In this document: one piece after another, positions 22,110-34,724 of the stretch
Layout of the letters: every line of letters starts with the position of its first letter
How positions within the stretch are numbered: position 1 is the stretch's first letter
Origin: Nymphaea colorata
Lineage: Eukaryota; Streptophyta; Magnoliopsida; Nymphaeales; Nymphaeaceae
Direction of reading: 5' to 3'
DNA length: 64,000 nt
Assembly: GCF_008831285.2 (NCBI RefSeq)
Contig: NC_045143.1
Coordinates: 744,001-808,000 of the forward strand
Made by a program: the position numbers and the translations under genes
The notes under the pieces: generated by a model
What the model was told of the DNA's origin: nothing
Databases searched by the model: none
Seen by the model: the letters and a program-made list of their open reading frames with translations, nothing else

Positions 22110-23609
22110 ATGGAGAACCACCACCCGCTCACCCTCCTCTCCATGGACTCGAGCGCTCACGACGACCTCGACCGGGAGCCGCCGGGGCGCCAGATCGTCC
22201 TCTCGCGTCCGCCTGACATCAATCTTCCCCTTTCGGCAGAGCGGAGCCCCCCACCTCCTTCCTCGTGGTCTTCCGCCGATGGCAGCGGATGCGGGGGAGG
22301 GAAAATCCTTGACGTTGGCCTCGGCTCCCAGATCTACGAATCGGAGGCGCTGATGAGCCAGCCGAAGCCCGGAAGGAAGTGTGCGAAGCGCAGTGACAGC
22401 ATCTGGGGAGCGTGGTTCTTCTTCAACTTCTACTTCAAGCCCGTGTTCGTCGACAAGGTGAAGGCAAAGGCAGCCGGAAACGGCGGTGGTGCTGCTGCTT
22501 CAGGCGCTGGATTCGACAAGACGGACCTCCGCCTAGACGTCTTCTTGGTGCAGCACGATATGGAGAACATGTACATGTGGGCCTTCAAGGAGCGGCCTGA
22601 GAATGCCCTGGGGAAGATGCAGCTCCGGAGCTACATGAACGGGCATTCCAGGCCTGGCGAGCCGCAGTTCCCTTACAGCGTTGATAAGGGCTTTGTTCGA
22701 TCGCATCGGATGCAGAGGAAGCAGTATAGGGGTCTCTCGAATCCGCAGTGCGTGCATGGAATCGACGTGGTGAGGGTGCCTGACCTATCGCATCTACTAG
22801 AAGGGGACCTCAAGAAATGGATGGAACTGACGGGGAGGGATCTGAATTTTTCAATCCCTTCGGAGGCAAGCGATTTCGGCTCATGGCGACACCTTCCCAG
22901 TACAGATTTTGAGCTTGAGCGCCCCTTGCCTCCTCCTTCTTTGAAGAACAACAACAATTCTTCTGCGAGGAGGTTGCTTAATGGCTCCGGGTTGAATCTT
23001 ACAAATGGTATTGGCAACGATGTGATGGAGCTTTCTCCTGTCTGCAACAAGCGGAAAAAGGAATTCTTCCCCCACGTTAATGATGACGATTGCTGCTTAC
23101 CTTTGAACTATACTGACCGCAGCCAAGATGTGGAGATCCATCAGATGGAACCTCCGTGGTTGAATGATTTCTCTGGTGTGATGAGGCAGGCGTACGGTCC
23201 TGTGACAGCTGCAAAGACCATCTATGAAGATGAAGAAGGGTACCTGATTGTGGTCAGCTTGCCATTTGCGGATCATCAGAGGGTGAAAGTTTCATGGAGG
23301 AATACGCTTACTCATGGGATTGTGAAGATCCTATGCGTGAGTACTGCAAGGATGCCATATATAAAGAGGCATGATCGAACATTCAAGTTGACGGATCCAT
23401 CTCCTGAACATTGTCCTCCTGGAGAATTTGTAAGAGAGATCCCTCTGGCAACAAGGATACCAGAGGAGGCAAAATTGGAAGCTTATTATGACGAGGCTTG
23501 CGCTGGTTTGGAGATTTTGGTTCCCAAACACAGGGTTGGGCCTGAAGAGCATGAAGTTCGTGTCTGCCTTCGCCCTCATCTTGGCACAAACGAATTGCTT
23601 CTGACTTGA
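22110..23609 (+). CDS. HSP20-like chaperone-domain protein (plant family related to FYD)
   Basis: The product is a 499-residue plant protein with a C-terminal alpha-crystallin/HSP20-like domain, of the conserved family that includes Arabidopsis At3g12570 (FYD) and relatives. Its biochemical role is not well defined. The single coding exon has no intron. The start chosen gives MENHHPLTLLSMDSS, as I recall for family members; in-frame ATGs at 22104 and 22014 would add 2 or 32 residues. Conserved blocks include LSRPPDINLPLSAERSPPP (about residues 31-49), RKCAKRSDSIWGAWFFFNFY, DVFLVQHDMENMYMWAFKER, ENALGKMQLRSYMNGHSRPG, and the HSP20-like part from about residue 370 to 475 (EGYLIVVSLPF, VKVSWRNTLTHGI, GEFVREIPLATRIPEEAKLE, LEILVPKHRVGPEEHEVRV). 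The final LRPHLGTNELLLT is typical. Residues 225-330, between the blocks, are less conserved. Confidence 0.9.
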   Translation: MENHHPLTLLSMDSSAHDDLDREPPGRQIVLSRPPDINLPLSAERSPPPPSSWSSADGSGCGGGKILDVGLGSQIYESEALMSQPKPGRKCAKRSDSIWGAWFFFNFYFKPVFVDKVKAKAAGNGGGAAASGAGFDKTDLRLDVFLVQHDMENMYMWAFKERPENALGKMQLRSYMNGHSRPGEPQFPYSVDKGFVRSHRMQRKQYRGLSNPQCVHGIDVVRVPDLSHLLEGDLKKWMELTGRDLNFSIPSEASDFGSWRHLPSTDFELERPLPPPSLKNNNNSSARRLLNGSGLNLTNGIGNDVMELSPVCNKRKKEFFPHVNDDDCCLPLNYTDRSQDVEIHQMEPPWLNDFSGVMRQAYGPVTAAKTIYEDEEGYLIVVSLPFADHQRVKVSWRNTLTHGIVKILCVSTARMPYIKRHDRTFKLTDPSPEHCPPGEFVREIPLATRIPEEAKLEAYYDEACAGLEILVPKHRVGPEEHEVRVCLRPHLGTNELLLT

Positions 23610-26600
23610 AGGAGGATAGGACGTTCCGACCCACCAGGAAGTAGGAAAAACAGAAAAGAATGGAAGTGTATCAACATTGCCAAGGTAGGTCTTCGATTGG
23701 TTTTACTAACTTTGTACCATAAAATCTATGATGAAAAAGAGAAAGGGGCTGTGTATTCCTTGCCTTGCCCGTGTTTTGTCTTGTGGAAAATTGTCAATGC
23801 CCAATTGAGTTTTTGTGGTATTGCTTATTATTTTTGTCCGTGTGTTTCTGTTTCAACATCTGTATTGGGTAATTTGACTGAGATTGGTGCAAAAATTATT
23901 AGCTGGGATTAGAGAATGGTACGAATTCATTGTTCAGAAAATGAGGCTGGCCTCATTTGACATGATATAGGAAACAAGCTTAAACACCATTTATCTTTTA
24001 TTTTTACCCTGTTTCACTGTTAATGTCCTGGAAGTTCATCATCTCCAACCTTTCCCATGTATTGGTGTTGGTGTCGAGCAGATGCTTTGTCTGACCAAAT
24101 TCTTCTACACTAAACGTGATGCCTGATCAGATAGATGAGTACTCTAGGTCCTATGATGTTTTTTCTTTCCTTTTCCTTACATTGTTTGACTGTTACATGG
24201 CATGGAAGTCTCCTTGAAAATTCTTTTGTTATTCTAAGCTTAAAAAAGTTACAGGTAGCAACACCGTTGTTCATATTCTGTTAATACGTAGTGGTTGATT
24301 CCTTTTAATTTTTATGTTTGCTACCTTTTCATGTTTCAATGGAACCACATCGCTAAAGAATGAAACATGTGTTGCCTTTTGAAAATGTGCATTTTAGTTC
24401 TGTGTTCAAGGTACCCTTGGGGTCTTTTTTAAACACCAGATTCTTGCATTTCAAGAATGAGGATTGTCAACACTTGTTTGTTATTGGACAGTATGGACTA
24501 TGAATCATCAATTATAGCAACACTGATTCTCTATACTGTAGTCCTTTTGATCCTGATCCTGCAATTCCTCTAAGACAGTAATGACTGTCGTTGGTAGTAG
24601 ACAGCACACACGGGTGGCCACCTGTTCGACTTGGCTTGAATTCCCTTTTTTCCTCTTTTCCTTTTCCTTTTCCCTTTTTCTTTTCTTTATTCATTTACTT
24701 TATTTTATTTTATTTTTCGTATTCTTCCTCCTCCTCTTTTTCCTTATCATTAACTATTTTTGACCCTCCTAGATGCTATCAGGTGCTTTTTGGAAGTCCA
24801 CTGCCTTGGCCTGCCTAGTGCTTTCAACTGTTTACATGAGATTTTAACCATTCCTAACAAATCTTGGTGAAAAGAAACGAGGACTGAATGACTTCTATCC
24901 AAATAAAAGTGAAGAAAAGATTTTGTTTGGTAAACCCAGAATGTCTATTACTTTTACTGATGGCATATCTGGAACCACTTTGTTGAAGACTTAGAACGTC
25001 AGACTGTGTACTTTATATTCAAGTACCCTTTGGTTTGTTAAATTGTGATGCTTGTATATTGACTCATGGAATTGAATTTGTATGTGGTTTTGCATGTTGT
25101 TCTTCTCATTCTTCTTGCTGTTTGGTTTCTACTGTCGGTCTCTGGGTTGCCCTGCAACTTGCATATATATAGTTTTGTATTTTTTGATGAGCCATTATCT
25201 AACTCTTACCTAGGACTTGCTATATGCCACATGGATCCATTGTGCATATGTTCCTTTCTACGTAAGTGTGGTTGTGGGTCGCTGTAAACTGTAAAGTTCC
25301 CTGCTTGGATGAATTTTCTTTCTCCCTTGTTTATGTGTGTGCATTTGCACTTGTATCAAAGTTGCCATACCTTGTTAGGTGTGGTGACCATATTATCTTC
25401 ATTCAATATGCTTTGAGAACTAAGGGGGAGGTAGAGTAGAAAGGAAAGACAGAGAGAAACTGGTGAGAATTCATAAGAACAACCAAAGCCCTAAGCAAGG
25501 TGAAACAATAGTTAGCTAATAAGGTTTCCCTGGTATAGCTGCAGCTTTCTGACTGCTGCTTACTTTGAGGCTGTGGACTTTGTTTTGCCGCAAGATGATG
25601 GCCATGCTCTTACTTGCTGATAGGATCCATCACTCCCTGACCAGACAGAAGGAGCTCTCCGACCAGTGATTCTCGACTATTTTTTTGATGCTGGATTCCT
25701 GCAACTTTATCCAGTATTTTTTCAGTGGTACCTTCCTAGAGAGATCTAAGCGGGGCGAGGGATTTTGAAACCAAGGTTACTACATTTTGTTGGAAATTTG
25801 TTAAGTTTTTTTACTTTAACAATATGTAACAGTGGTGTAAATCATGTCATTGGTCATTCATCCTTTTGTTTATTTGAACAACTTCTGCATGGTAATGTAG
25901 GTGCAACCACTAGATGAATTCTGTTTGCTCCACCTTATAGGGGGGAAATGTCAGAATGGATGAAGCATCCTACATGTTCTGTACTTTTGAAATGTTGTTT
26001 AATTTTTTTCTTCATGCCCTCATCAGGATGCTCATAATTGACGGTTTGGTTGTTGTTTTGCTTTATCTTCCTTTGATTATAAAGATTAGCTGAAATAGCA
26101 TTCGCAGATTAAAATGGGAAATGTCGTTCTGAGGGCCGTTATTGCTGGGGACATTGCCTGTATTGTTTCCGACATGTATGATGGGGAAAAGGGAACCATG
26201 CTAAGATCTTACTGGAGCTGTCCCATTTCAAGCTTGCTAATTACACTAACATTAACTATGGTCAACATTTCCATTTGTTTCTCTCGCTTTTATTTGTTTC
26301 TGTATTTGTTTGTTTATTATTATTAGTTTTAACGTGGTTACCGTCTTGTTAATGTTATTTTGTTATCTGTTGACTTTTTGATAAATGAGAGTTAGAGGAT
26401 GGGGTCGGTGGACAAACATAACTTTCAATTTGACAACTTATATTTCATCATGCGCATTTTATACGGAGTCTTTAACTTGTGGGGTTGTTGCTGTTTTTGT
26501 TAAGTAGCTATTAATATTCATTAACCATTGGTTTTGCGACATTTTACTTGTGAATTTCATAATTAAATATATTATTTTGACTGTTCAGTAGGTTGCCTTT

Positions 26601-29363
26601 ATATAGGTTTTTAACCCCACTTGCATTTGTATCGCCATAGGTCATATTTTTATTGTGTTGCTTACCTGAACCATTTTGTGCGACTTATGTTTGGTTCATA
26701 TTGTCTATGTAAACAAACTTGCAAACAATTAGTTTACTTGGTTGATGTTTTTAATTTGTTTGTAGTATTTTTTTTCCCCCCTCCGAACTTTGGTTTCTTC
26801 TAGCAATGCCCCCAGATGGTATGATCTTTTAAGTCGTAATGTTGAATTTTAAGTTTGTAGTGCATTATGCCTCCATGTTTTCCCGTCATTCCCTCACTCC
26901 CGTTGATTTTTTTCTAATTTTGCACGGTTTTGGAGACGAATCCCTCTTTGTACGCAAGTATAATATCTAGGAACATGTAGTTTCGTTTCTGATTGACACT
27001 TTTTTTGTGTAAGGATTTAGCTCAGATATTTTTAGTCTTTATGTGCTCTAGTGACTCTACCCATGTCTTAGACATGAAGGGATTAGCATGTTTAGGGGGC
27101 AGGCTGTGGCCGTCGTCTGAAGAATCAGATAGTTATGATTCGACAGACACAGGCATGATTCATTGCATAACCAGGCTCCATGGAGACCATGACAGACATC
27201 ACACGTGGATGGGTCCCATCAATTTGGTGACTTGCGCACAAGTTGCCCCTTGCCCCTTCAGACAAGTTAGAAACCACGTGGGCTGGCCGCCCAGATCACT
27301 TCTCAGACATCTAGTCCGTGACGACACTTATATTTTCTTTGTTTCCTTATTCTTCGATCTCTTTTATGCTTAGAATGATTAAACCATTTTGTTTACCTCC
27401 AATTATTTTTAGATCTTATGAGTTATGACTTCATATTTCGCCAAATATCAGATAACCTCTTTCCATTAACTTAGTGATATGCAAACCACTTGCACATTAT
27501 TCAAATCCCTAATATACTTGACGTTATGCATTTAGTTTTACTTGTGGGCTCTTCTATATTTTGGTGGTAAGGATCTTGTGGCGTTAGAAGGTTTCGACTT
27601 GGAGAGTTTGAGAGTTCGATCATCGCGATCAGACCTGCTGATTGGCGGGCATCCGTTGGTGCTTAGCAGCCAGAGGCTTATCTTGGACTCGATTCTTTGC
27701 AGTTAGAATTCCCACCCCACCGTATATCCATAAACTGGTAAAAGCAACAGTCTATCTCTTACCTGTCGGCGTTCAATCATCGTTGGATTTGTATTTGTAG
27801 TTCATGTGGTCGAGGAAAATCGTAGTTGATGCTCCAAGAAATTAGCTTTTTGTCCAGAAAACAAAAAGGGTGGTCTGCCCTTGAATATGAGACAACTTTG
27901 GAGAAAAGAGCTTCTGGATTTCCCGGACAAAGCAATGGGAGCTTACCTAGAGTGACAGATCCAGGTGTCTTGGGTTCGATGAGTATTGGTTGAACTCGTT
28001 TTGTCTGCAATCTTATCTTCATTGGAAGTTAGAATGAAGAAGGTGCGATTTTTGTGCATTTCTCGCCAAGCAGTGCTTGTGTTTGCACAAATTAAGATTG
28101 GAAAGGATTCTCAGGTTTCAATGACGAAAAGGCTTTGTTCTCCAACTCAGTCGAGTGTCTTTAGAACGGTTGCTAGAGAAACTCTGAAAGATCGAACGGC
28201 AAATCCTTTTCATTCCCTGTTTGGTTCAATTCCGGAAATTTCAGTGCTACAGTACATCTTCGGGCCATCGTCTATGCGTGTCCGTTTGGAACATTAAATT
28301 TATAAATATGTTTTGGGGTAAGTAAATGGAACAACTAATAAACTATTTCGGTTACCAAACACCCTCTTTAAGGCCTTTTCGAAATCATAACCTGCTGTTG
28401 GGTGCATGGTTTTGATATTTGTAAACTGAGAAGCTGTTTGGGTGTCCTTATGCTTTAAGTAATTTTGATCACCCCTCCTAGTCTGTTGTTTGGATTCAAA
28501 TGGCATCGAAAAATCCGCCAACAAAGAGTGCCTGATACCTGTAAGAAAGATGTTTCCGAAGAACTCAAGTAATAAAGAAGCCAGATAGGTCTTTGGTTGG
28601 CTTCCTTCAAGTTCCTATATATATAACACGGAAGAACTACAAAAAAATGGCACACCACTCGATTGAGAAAGCTCGAGAGATCGCTCCAACGATTTAATTT
28701 AAACGTTTGGCTTTGTTCGTTCGACCCAAGAACTGGATTTGCTCGTTTTGATCTTAATAAGTTGCAAGGTTACTCGATACAGTAACACGTTCACCATCAA
28801 ATCGCAAAGTTTAAAAGCAAAAATGCCATGAGACTGTGAGAACTATTTATTTTTCAAATAGAAAGGCCATAATTTTGCCTTCGCCCTTGCGATCTTTACA
28901 CTTCCCTGCTGAGTGATGCACATAAAAAAGATGAAAACCCCGTCTACAGAACTCACAAAGAACATAACAAAGGCGAACAACCAGTAATGCCTAACAACAT
29001 AACCAGCTATTGCCAACCTCCTAAAAGTTCTTTTGGAAACCCTAAGAAGCATATAAAAGAGAGAGAGAGACCACGAACACAAACCAGATGGCAAGACTAG
29101 AGAGAGAGTGAGAGATCATACCCAGAAAAAAAAAGAGGGATAAACCCAGAAAAGAGAATATATCCACTGCAAGCAAGTCTAGAGACAGAGAGAGACGACA
29201 AGCATAGACCAGCTTTGGACACTGAAAACCAGAGAGAGATCTAAAACCCTAGAATGCAAAGGAGATGAGAGATAAGAAGACTTGTAAAACCCTTAAGACT
29301 ACTGATGCGACACCGGAGCAAGTGCACGTCCCATCCCTGTCCTGCTCCTTCCATATTGGGGGG
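23610..29363. other. Spacer downstream of the HSP20-like gene
   Basis: A consensus donor (AAG|GTAGGT near 23685) follows the stop codon by about 75 bases, and the next kilobases are T-rich on the plus strand, so part of this may be a 3' untranslated intron. I cannot place its acceptor. A frame at 26114 (MGNVVLRAVIAGDI) has no recognised relative. A tRNA-like promoter word, GAGTTCGATCATC near 27605-27620, may mark an old SINE. 28220-28530 contains words (TTACCAAACACCC, CTGTTTGGGTGTCC) typical of hAT-type MITE ends. No gene is supported. Confidence 0.5.
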
Positions 29364-30089
29364 CTAGTGGCAGAAGATGACCTTGAGCTCCACTGGGGAG
29401 GCACACTGGTGAGTGAGGGAGGGGCTGTCGTGGGCGTAGGTGAAGGTGGCCGGGCAACTGTGCTTGAAGAACTCCGAGTACGTCGACGCCTTGCACGTCG
29501 CCGGGCTGTTGAAGTGCCCCCTGCAGCACAGCTCGTCCGTCCCGAACGCCTCGCACCCGCTCTTGCACCCTACCACCTTTCCCCCATGCGCCACCCGCAG
29601 CGCCGGCGGGCACGTCTCCAACAGGTTCACTCGGCAGCCCACCACCGGGCACGCCCCCTTCCCCTCGTGCGGCGTCACCGTCATCGGCAGGTTAAACCCG
29701 TCCACCAGGCTCACGGAATAGGACGACAGGTCCGTGTTCGGGTGGTGGAGCGAGAACTGCGCCAACGTCGCCGGGACTGCTCCGCCGGCGCCTCCGCACT
29801 CGATCCGGCCACCGCAGTCGCCGGTGGCGCAGAAGAACCCGCCGCGCGAGTAGTGGCACCCTGTGCGGCCCCAGATGCGGCCGGACCAGTGGCGGTCGGG
29901 CACGTGGAAAGTGCGGTGCTGGAGGGTCTCGAGGGCGAAGCCGCCGCGCTCCAGCACGTCGTGGCCGGAGTTCGGCTGGATGGCCGGCCAGACCGTGAAG
30001 GGGCAGTTGTTCACCACCGTCAGAACCAGTGGAGATGCCCCAGAAAGGACCAGAACGGAAAGGAAGCACAGGAAGCGAAGGGTCGCCAT
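29364..30089 (-). CDS. Thaumatin-like protein (PR-5/osmotin family), secreted
   Basis: A secreted PR-5 type protein of 241 residues in one GC-rich exon. Family members bind or hydrolyse beta-1,3-glucans, and many inhibit fungi. Residues 1-19 form a signal peptide (MATLRFLCFLSVLVLSGAS), followed by the mature start PLVLTVVNNCPFTVWPAI. All 16 cysteines of the large-type fold are present in the mature part, including GDCGG, TDELCCRG and the terminal VIFC. The protein ends IFCH with no vacuolar extension, so an extracellular destination is likely. The acidic-cleft REDDD set is altered: Arg75 is kept, but the Glu of the usual LAEF is Gln111, and the Asp of the usual D-(V/I)-S-L-V-D is Ser125. Asp130 and an Asp at 221 remain. 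The Met chosen lies downstream of a TATA box at 30151-30160; a Met 21 codons further up would lie before the transcription start. Confidence 0.95.
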   Translation of the reverse strand: MATLRFLCFLSVLVLSGASPLVLTVVNNCPFTVWPAIQPNSGHDVLERGGFALETLQHRTFHVPDRHWSGRIWGRTGCHYSRGGFFCATGDCGGRIECGGAGGAVPATLAQFSLHHPNTDLSSYSVSLVDGFNLPMTVTPHEGKGACPVVGCRVNLLETCPPALRVAHGGKVVGCKSGCEAFGTDELCCRGHFNSPATCKASTYSEFFKHSCPATFTYAHDSPSLTHQCASPVELKVIFCH

Positions 30090-30150
30090 TGTTGGTGAAC
30101 GGGAGGACCGTTGGCGTTGAGTGTGGGAAGAAGAAGGTGTCCTATGGGGC

Positions 30151-30160
30151 ATTTATAGAG
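30151..30160 (-). promoter_or_regulatory. TATA box of the thaumatin-like gene
   Basis: The minus strand reads CTCTATAAAT about 62 bases before the ATG at 30089. This would place transcription start near 30120-30125 and give a leader of about 35 bases. Confidence 0.75.
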
Positions 30161-32348
30161 TGAGAAGCGGATGAAGGCGAAGGGGTTGGTGGATGAGTGT
30201 GCTTAGTGGAGCCCAGTAGAAAATCAAAAGTGGGTCCCACTTTTTTCCTTCTTTTGATATTTGAAAATTTTAAATTTCAACGGGCCCCATAATTTATATT
30301 TTCCAAAATTTCGAAAACTTGACCTTTGTTTGGAGCCGTGGTAGTGAGGCATCCTATGGGCTTTGTGCCACTTTGGAAAAGACGCGTCCATTTAGCTTTT
30401 AAGTGTGTGTCTCTATGTGATAGATTCTTTATTTTACATATAATATGATATTGTAAAGAAGTTAGGCAGATTACTATCAAATAATCTTGTGTTGGAAGGC
30501 GCAAGGCATCTAATTCCATCTAATTCTTGGTTTTCATATTCACAGCACAGGTGGAAGAAGCTCTTGCTACTTGTATTCATGAGAATAAGATGCTTACTTT
30601 GGCTGTCCAATTTTAAGCGAGTAGAAGGTCAATCTATCATCCATCCAAAGCTTTTCTCATTCTTTTTATTTTAGGGTTTTGAACCGCCTTAAAACCTAGA
30701 TGAGTATGACTTTTATTCATGAGATGAGTATGACTTTTATTCTTCATGTTCACAACTAATGAGAGCAGCGCACCTATGGGAATTGAATCGACAACACACC
30801 TTTTTACCGTGACCGCTTGTTTGACTAATTATGTTACGCCACTTAAAGCAACTTTACTTCCAAATACATTAACAATTTTGCAGGACTGATTCATCATGGT
30901 ATGAAAAGGATTACCTTAGCAATGTATGGCAGATATTCGCAGATGTGGATGCAAGTTTTTATTCAAAATCAAGAAAAGTCTCATGGTGAGACAATTATTT
31001 CTGTACCCACAAGAGTTTCATCCATGCAAAGAAGGAAGAGGCAAAAAGAGTTGAAGATGAGCTAACTACTTAGAACTTCCCTGTAGCGACTGAAGCGAAT
31101 GTTGAACGTTGAAAGCATTTGCCTTTTCCGCAAGGAAGAAAAATGTTTGAAGTAATACAGCAGAAAAACTTCACCTGTCTAATGCACCCTGAGATTTCTT
31201 TCTCCTGACTATCAAACACCCATTTGGGAGGGTGCCCAACTCTTTTCTACGCGCAGCCAACTTTTATTGTTCTGAAACTTGGTGCTGTGCAACTTTTCTA
31301 TGCACCATGAAGGTTGGCAAGCGGAACACGCATTATCTAAGCTTAAATTTTGACCAGTTTGATCTGAAAAGGAGAAAAAAAATCACAAGTACAAATGAAA
31401 AAAGACACAGATGGGAAATGAAAATTCTCCATGTATAATATTCTGCAATTCAGCATAATTTTTTGGGATATACTGCTGGTCCTTCCCAAGAAATATGATT
31501 AGAAGCACTCTCTGGCAAAAGGCGAAAAGCCTTCCTCTCTACTGAAGAGTGGAAAGCCAGTACTGGTTTGGGAAAAGATGATGGGAAGAGTCATGTGCAG
31601 GCCTGACGCCCTCCATTGATGCCGTCCTCGTTCGGCGTGAAGAAAAAGAAGAGATGGAGAGAGAATGGCGGATCTGCATCCTCTCTCCTTTTGCGCAGGC
31701 GGAGACAGAGAGGGCAGGGCACAGACACAGTGCTCTCCTTCTCGATAAGGATTGACTTGAAAGGTATTCTAAAAAAAATGATATACTTTTATTGGAAAGA
31801 AAACGTAAACGAACTATTTACGTGGGATTTTAGGTCTCGTTGTTCTTAAATCTATTTTGTTTCATCTGAAAACTTATGTAGAAAGATGTGCAGATCTTAC
31901 TTGTAGAGTTGTTAACTTCTGTAAACCTCTACAGACTACAGATATCGATATCAACTTTTTCTTCCTTTCTCTTTGACTTGAGATTGTATATTATAGATTT
32001 GAATTATACCCTTTGATCTAAGATCTGGAGCAATCAAACTTCCCATAAATCTTGTGCCATTTTCATTTTCTGTTTTACTAAATGAAAAAAATTTGTTTAA
32101 ATTTGAGTTTGCTTAACTGATAGATTGTGTATCATTAATTTATTTTAGCTTGCCAGTTGATTGGGAGCATCGAGTTGAAAGAAAAGAAGACAAGCGAGCG
32201 TGCGAATCGAGGAGGCAAAGAAGCTCGTGAAATTGTCTTTTTGCGCCAGTGAGGACCCTGGGACCCCGACACCCTTTCTCTCTCTATTCCACTCCATCCT
32301 TTCTCTCTCTATTCCACTCAGGCGCGTGCGCCCAAGCACTCTTTTTAT

Positions 32349-32392
32349 TATATATATATATATATATATAAAGAGAGAGAGAGAGAGAGAGA
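32349..32392. repeat. (AT)n(GA)n microsatellite
   Basis: About 11 AT units run directly into about ten GA units. Confidence 0.95.
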
Positions 32393-32406
32393 AACTTCAT
32401 TCCTCA

Positions 32407-32572
32407 TACCTCTTAAATCCTTATAAGAAAACATTTTAAATAACATATTGACATTTTGATGTGCTTATAATACTAATTCAACATACCCCACGCCTTATTA
32501 AATCCTTATAAGAAAATATTTTATATAATATGTTGACATGTGCTTGTAGATACTAATTCAGCATAGAATATC
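32407..32572. repeat. Imperfect tandem duplication, about 85-90 bases
   Basis: TTAAATCCTTATAAGAAAA and the following bases up to ACTAATTCA(A/G)CATA occur twice, starting near 32412 and 32499. The second copy lacks about seven bases in its middle. Confidence 0.8.
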
Positions 32573-33135
32573 TCTCGGTTGTTTTTAAAGGCAACACTGA
32601 TTTTTATACCATTAAAAGTTTGAAGTCATAGGAGACCTTCGTTTTTTTGTTTGACAGAGAAGTATAGTAGGGTTCTTATCAAAACATTTATAAGATCATA
32701 TCCATATGATTGGATTACATTAAAAAACGCTTTAATAATCAATTCTGAGTGGTTTGATTTCTGCAATTATTCTTGTCAATGCAAACTAAATAAAATACCA
32801 CAGTAAATATCAGTTTAAATTAAATAAACATCGCTTTTTGGGCACTTTTGGCACGTGCCTAAAATTGAGCTTCACCAAAAGAGACCGGGAATATACATGC
32901 CATTTTGTCATTAAGGCGAGACAACTGAAATTTTGTATTTTCAAGTTCACACTATAAACTGGAAATGTCAAAAATTATAGATAAACGCATAAAAGTATAT
33001 AAAATTAAAAAATATTGGCTAAATTGAACAATCCATCTAAAAAGCCGTGATAAGAGTATTAGCAATAGTTTATAGTGTAGAAATAATTTGTAGCACTTTT
33101 AATAAAGGCTAGTATATTCTTATGAATATACTTAT

Positions 33136-33138
<3 letters not shown>

Positions 33139-33186
<48 letters not shown>
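33139..33186. repeat. (AT)n microsatellite
   Basis: A perfect run of about 24 AT units, the longest in the window. Confidence 0.95.
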
Positions 33187-33188
<2 letters not shown>

Positions 33189-33544
33189 AAGAGAGAAGAG
33201 AGAGCCGTTGGAGTGGACAGTAAAAGGACATTGAACACGGTTGGTTAGTGGCACCCGTGAACGGAAGGCGCCATTTTAATTAACCGATCCGTGACAAATT
33301 ATCACGCTCCTCTTCCTGCGACTTCGTTTGGTGGGAACGGGGACGAGTTCCACTGTGACTTTTCTTGTCTTGCACCTGCACCCCATGAAAAGAATTTCAG
33401 GGGAAAAGAGTTTCCTGATTACTATATAACACAGAGTGATTCGTGTTTGTCTTTCTAAAGCACATAATCTGTGAAATTTCAGTTTCAGTCAATTTCTTGC
33501 CGACCATCTAAAAGAAGAAGAACACATTCTAGGATCTTGTTCTT

Positions 33545-33800
33545 AGGAAGTAGGGTCTGAATACGAGTCATGAATCCAATTAAGTGGAGTCAGTCAAGGC
33601 TAGATCCAACCTGAATCCAATGGTGGATCCGATTGCTAAATGTATTCAGTTTCATGTCAAATCAGAGTCAGATATTCGACTGGATCCAATAAATATCCAA
33701 CTTTATTACATATGAATGTTGTGTGGATTTGACAGTTTAGGACCCGGATCCAAAACGGACATTAGATCCATGTTAACTTTCATTAATGGTTTTTGGCGCT
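33545..33800. repeat. Degenerate GGATCC-word repeat
   Basis: Words such as GGTGGATCCG, CTGGATCCAAT and CCCGGATCCAAAAC recur here and in the copies at 2.6, 16.9, 45.9 and 62.3 kb. No ends, target duplications or coding frame are seen. Confidence 0.4.
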
Positions 33801-34430
33801 ATAGAATCCAAACCGTTGGCTGCTTGTCTTGATCTGGGGAAAGAGAGACACACCATTATGAACTGGCATCCTTATCAAGAAAAGGGAAAGAAAAGATGCT
33901 TCTCTTTTATTTGAACCGCTGTTGGCCAGATGGTCTAGAATCCTCCTGGCGTCAACTGGAGCTGTAATCGGATCGGTTACATTTGTATATGAAACTCGAG
34001 TTCACAGCAATGTTCTTGGATTCCGAACTACATGAGTGATTCCGCACATTTTATATATATATCACCAGTGAACTAATACTAAATGATGAAAGTACCCATT
34101 ATCTTTTTCTTTTTCGATAAAATGTAGGGAGCTAGAGTGTGTGCCATTCACCAAGTTTCGGATTCCATTGGTTCAGTGCAGACTTGCTTATCGACCAAAT
34201 GGGTAAACAAAAGTAATTCTTTTTCTTGCCCAACTTCCACTCGGGGTCTTTCGTGCCTTGTTAATGTTTTATTAAAGAAAGAGTTTGAAGAATGTGCTCT
34301 AATCTTTGGGATAAATTCATTGAATGTTAATATGTTGTTCGACAAATGTTTATGTTCCCAACAATCTCTGACTCCAACAACAAATTTCACCTCGATTTAG
34401 ATATCATACGACCATCCATCTCATCAGATC

Positions 34431-34692
34431 GTGTTTGGATGACATCTCAAAACAGATTTTTCGCGACAAAACAGTTTTTTTCGGAGTCTTTGGATGACAC
34501 CAAAACCAGGTATTGTCAAGCATATTTTTTTGAAAAAACATGGATTTCAAAATGATTAAATAACCTAGTCCCCTTAAGTTATTAACAAAAAAAAAAAGAA
34601 GAAGAAGAGTTTGAAGTGTGTCATCCAAAAACACAAACCAATTTTTAAAAAATAATTAAGAAACCATTTTTTCAAAGGTGTCATCCAAACAC
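34431..34692. mobile_element. MITE-like element with nested inverted repeats
   Basis: Terminal inverted repeats GTGTTTGGATGAC (34431-34443) and GTCATCCAAACAC (34680-34692) bound a 262-base AT-rich non-coding segment. Sub-terminal inverted copies lie inside it (TTTGGATGACACC near 34490 and GTGTCATCCAAAAACAC near 34618). The GTGTTTGGATG type of end is seen in non-autonomous hAT-like and fold-back elements of plants. I could not find a clear target-site duplication. Confidence 0.6.
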
Positions 34693-34724
34693 GCCAATCA
34701 AACTGATTTCGTTGAGTGTGTTCA

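Noticed and set aside
26114-26326. Frame starting MGNVVLRAVIAGDI
   Set aside because: Short, in T-rich intron-like DNA, with no family resemblance beyond a few residues.
29265-30098. 277-codon plus-strand frame opposite the thaumatin-like gene
   Set aside because: It is an antisense shadow of a GC-rich gene; the minus strand has the signal peptide, all 16 cysteines and a TATA box.
30090-30152. Met 21 codons upstream in the thaumatin-like frame
   Set aside because: It lies at or before the predicted transcription start and would bury the signal peptide.
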